From assembly GCA_945982465.1 (NCBI GenBank), contig CAMFSB010000081.1, forward strand, positions 1-7,297: a DNA stretch of 7,297 bases, given 5' to 3'. A model generated the notes under the pieces. The model was not told where the DNA came from. It saw only the letters and a program-made list of their open reading frames with translations, and made no database searches. Shown piece by piece: positions 6,414 to 7,297 of the stretch. Source of the stretch: an uncultured Faecalibacterium sp. (GTDB lineage Bacteria > Bacillota > Clostridia > Oscillospirales > Ruminococcaceae). The first letter of the stretch is position 1. The number at the start of each line of letters is the position of its first letter. The position numbers were made by a program, and so were the translations under genes.

Positions 6414-7205
6414 TTACAGCGCCCCGCGCTCGGCCAGGATCTCCAGCACGGTCGTGGCCACAAATTCGCCGGCGGATTCCGGCGCGCACAACGCCGGCAG
6501 GCTCAGCGCGTGCACGGCCGTGTGCTCCAGCGCCCGGGCCGCAGTAAAATCGGTGCCGCCCGGCCGGCTGGCCAGGTCCACGATCAGGCTGCGCGGCGGC
6601 AGCCGGGTCAGCACCGGGGCGGTGAGCAGCAGCGCCGGGGCGGTGTTGACCACCGTGTCAAACCCCGGGGCGGTCTGCTCCAGCAAATGCGTGTCCACAG
6701 CCTTGCACCCCGCCGAAAGCGCTTCGGCCCGCTGCGCCACCCGCCGGGCCGCCACCGTCACCTTTGCCCCCAAGGCAGCAAGGCGCGCCGCCACCGCCTT
6801 GCCCACATGGCCGTAGCCCACCACCAGCACCGGCGATCCCCACAGCGTGCGTTTGCGGTGTTTCATCAGCAGCGCGATGCAGCCCTCGGCCGTGGGGATC
6901 GCGTTCAGCGTGGTCAGCTCCGGCCGGGCAAAGTAGTCGATCAGCTCGATCTCGGCGCTGTCGGCCGCAGCTTTCGCCCGGGGCGACACCTTGCCGCCCA
7001 GCGCGATGGCCCCGGGCTTTGCCGCCCGCAAAAGCTGCGCCAGGCCGACACGCTCATCGTCCAGCGGCAGCGGCAGCACAATAAAATCCGCCTCGGCGGT
7101 CTCCTCCGCGCCGGCCACACAATACCCGGCCCGGCGCAGCGCCCGCGCCGCGGCCGCCTGGCGCGCGTCCGTCTGCAAAACAGCGAATATCCGTTTGTTT
7201 TCCAT
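6414..7205 (-). CDS. dpaA: Dipicolinate synthase subunit A (SpoVFA/DpaA)
   Basis: The NAD(P)-binding subunit of dipicolinate synthase, acting in the mother-cell cytoplasm to supply dipicolinic acid for spore core dehydration and heat resistance. The 263-residue protein has an N-terminal domain (1-about 95), the family motif NAIPTAEG (101-108), a Rossmann fingerprint VLVVGYGHVG (126-135, GxGxxG at 130-135), and the diagnostic LASRPGGTDF (211-220). A conserved C-terminal block, LSLPALCAPESAGEF (234-248), aligns with the LPGIVAPKTAGQ region of the Bacillus protein. It is somewhat shorter than Bacillus SpoVFA (just under 300 residues), mostly in the N-terminal domain. The ATG at 7205 is supported by an in-frame TAA upstream at 7238-7236 with no other start between; the purine-rich GGGGG lies about seven bases upstream. 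The gene is very GC- and Ala-rich. Function is confidently assigned from motifs and from the neighbouring dpaB. Confidence 0.95.
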   Translation of the reverse strand: MENKRIFAVLQTDARQAAAARALRRAGYCVAGAEETAEADFIVLPLPLDDERVGLAQLLRAAKPGAIALGGKVSPRAKAAADSAEIELIDYFARPELTTLNAIPTAEGCIALLMKHRKRTLWGSPVLVVGYGHVGKAVAARLAALGAKVTVAARRVAQRAEALSAGCKAVDTHLLEQTAPGFDTVVNTAPALLLTAPVLTRLPPRSLIVDLASRPGGTDFTAARALEHTAVHALSLPALCAPESAGEFVATTVLEILAERGAL

Positions 7206-7223
7206 GCTCCCGCCCCCGTCCGG

Positions 7224-7246
7224 CGGCGCGGCTTTTTACCGCGCCG
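7224..7246. repeat. GC-rich 8-bp hairpin in the dpaA leader
   Basis: CGGCGCGG (7224-7231) pairs perfectly with CCGCGCCG (7239-7246) around a 7-base loop that contains the in-frame TAA upstream of dpaA. On the plus strand a T-run (7252-7256) follows six bases later; on the minus strand there is none. It may be a leader structure of the dpaAB mRNA or the remains of a terminator. No gene is visible in the remaining bases to the right edge. Confidence 0.45.
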
Positions 7247-7258
7247 GCCCGTTTTTCC

Positions 7259-7286
7259 CATGCTATGCGGGCGGAATGCGCTGCGT
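7259..7286 (-). promoter_or_regulatory. Weak sigma-K-like promoter candidate for dpaAB
   Basis: On the minus strand CATAGCATG (7267-7259) matches the sigma-K -10 form CATAnnnTA except for the last base. An AC dinucleotide (7286-7285) lies 17 bases upstream, where the short sigma-K -35 element is expected. Bacillus dipicolinate synthase is sigma-K dependent, which makes the position sensible, but the motif is short and could occur by chance. Confidence 0.25.
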
Positions 7287-7297
7287 GACTGGCAAAC

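Noticed and set aside
1..7297. CRISPR array, insertion sequence, tRNA, rRNA, toxin-antitoxin or phage-defence system
   Set aside because: No regularly spaced repeats, transposase motifs, terminal inverted repeats, cloverleaf sequences or defence domains were seen; the coding space is taken up by seven ordinary genes.

Overview
This 7.3 kb window looks like chromosomal DNA from a GC-rich, spore-forming anaerobic Firmicute. Best guess is an Oscillospiraceae/Ruminococcaceae-type clostridium; no rRNA or other marker allows a firmer placement. The lineage inference rests on a dipicolinate synthase pair (endospore-specific chemistry), strong GGAGG-type ribosome binding sites, and Clostridia-style surface-polysaccharide and DD-carboxypeptidase genes. 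All seven recognisable genes lie on the minus strand, so the window is transcribed from high to low coordinates.

Right part (about 7297 to 5733): dpaA and dpaB encode the two subunits of dipicolinate synthase. This enzyme makes the dipicolinic acid loaded into the spore core. The genes are separated by about 70 bases and probably form one transcript. A 92-base leader upstream of dpaA holds a GC-rich hairpin and a weak sigma-K-like promoter candidate.

Middle (5732 to 4286): after a strong 11-bp hairpin lies a secreted, membrane-anchored serine D-Ala-D-Ala carboxypeptidase (family S11). It starts at TTG. A consensus-like sigma-A promoter (perfect TATAAT, 17-base spacer) overlaps the hairpin, with its -35 box in the loop, so the cell-wall gene appears to have its own vegetative promoter.

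Left part (4285 to 1): a second TATAAT promoter drives a surface-polysaccharide unit. In order it encodes dTDP-4-dehydrorhamnose 3,5-epimerase (rfbC/rmlC), an ABC-2 polysaccharide export permease, its ATPase, and a large two-domain GT2 glycosyltransferase that runs off the left edge. The first three genes are tightly coupled: a GTGA overlap, then a stop codon merged with the next Shine-Dalgarno. A 128-base gap with a possible intrinsic terminator or attenuator precedes the glycosyltransferase. Together they suggest synthesis of an L-rhamnose-containing glycan, its ABC-transporter-dependent export, and glycan assembly. The other dTDP-rhamnose genes (rmlA, rmlB, rmlD) are not in the window.

I see no mobile element, CRISPR array, tRNA, rRNA or clearly novel system. 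The most interesting signals are regulatory: the promoter/hairpin overlap upstream of the carboxypeptidase, two near-identical -10 regions, and the terminator-like element inside the polysaccharide operon.
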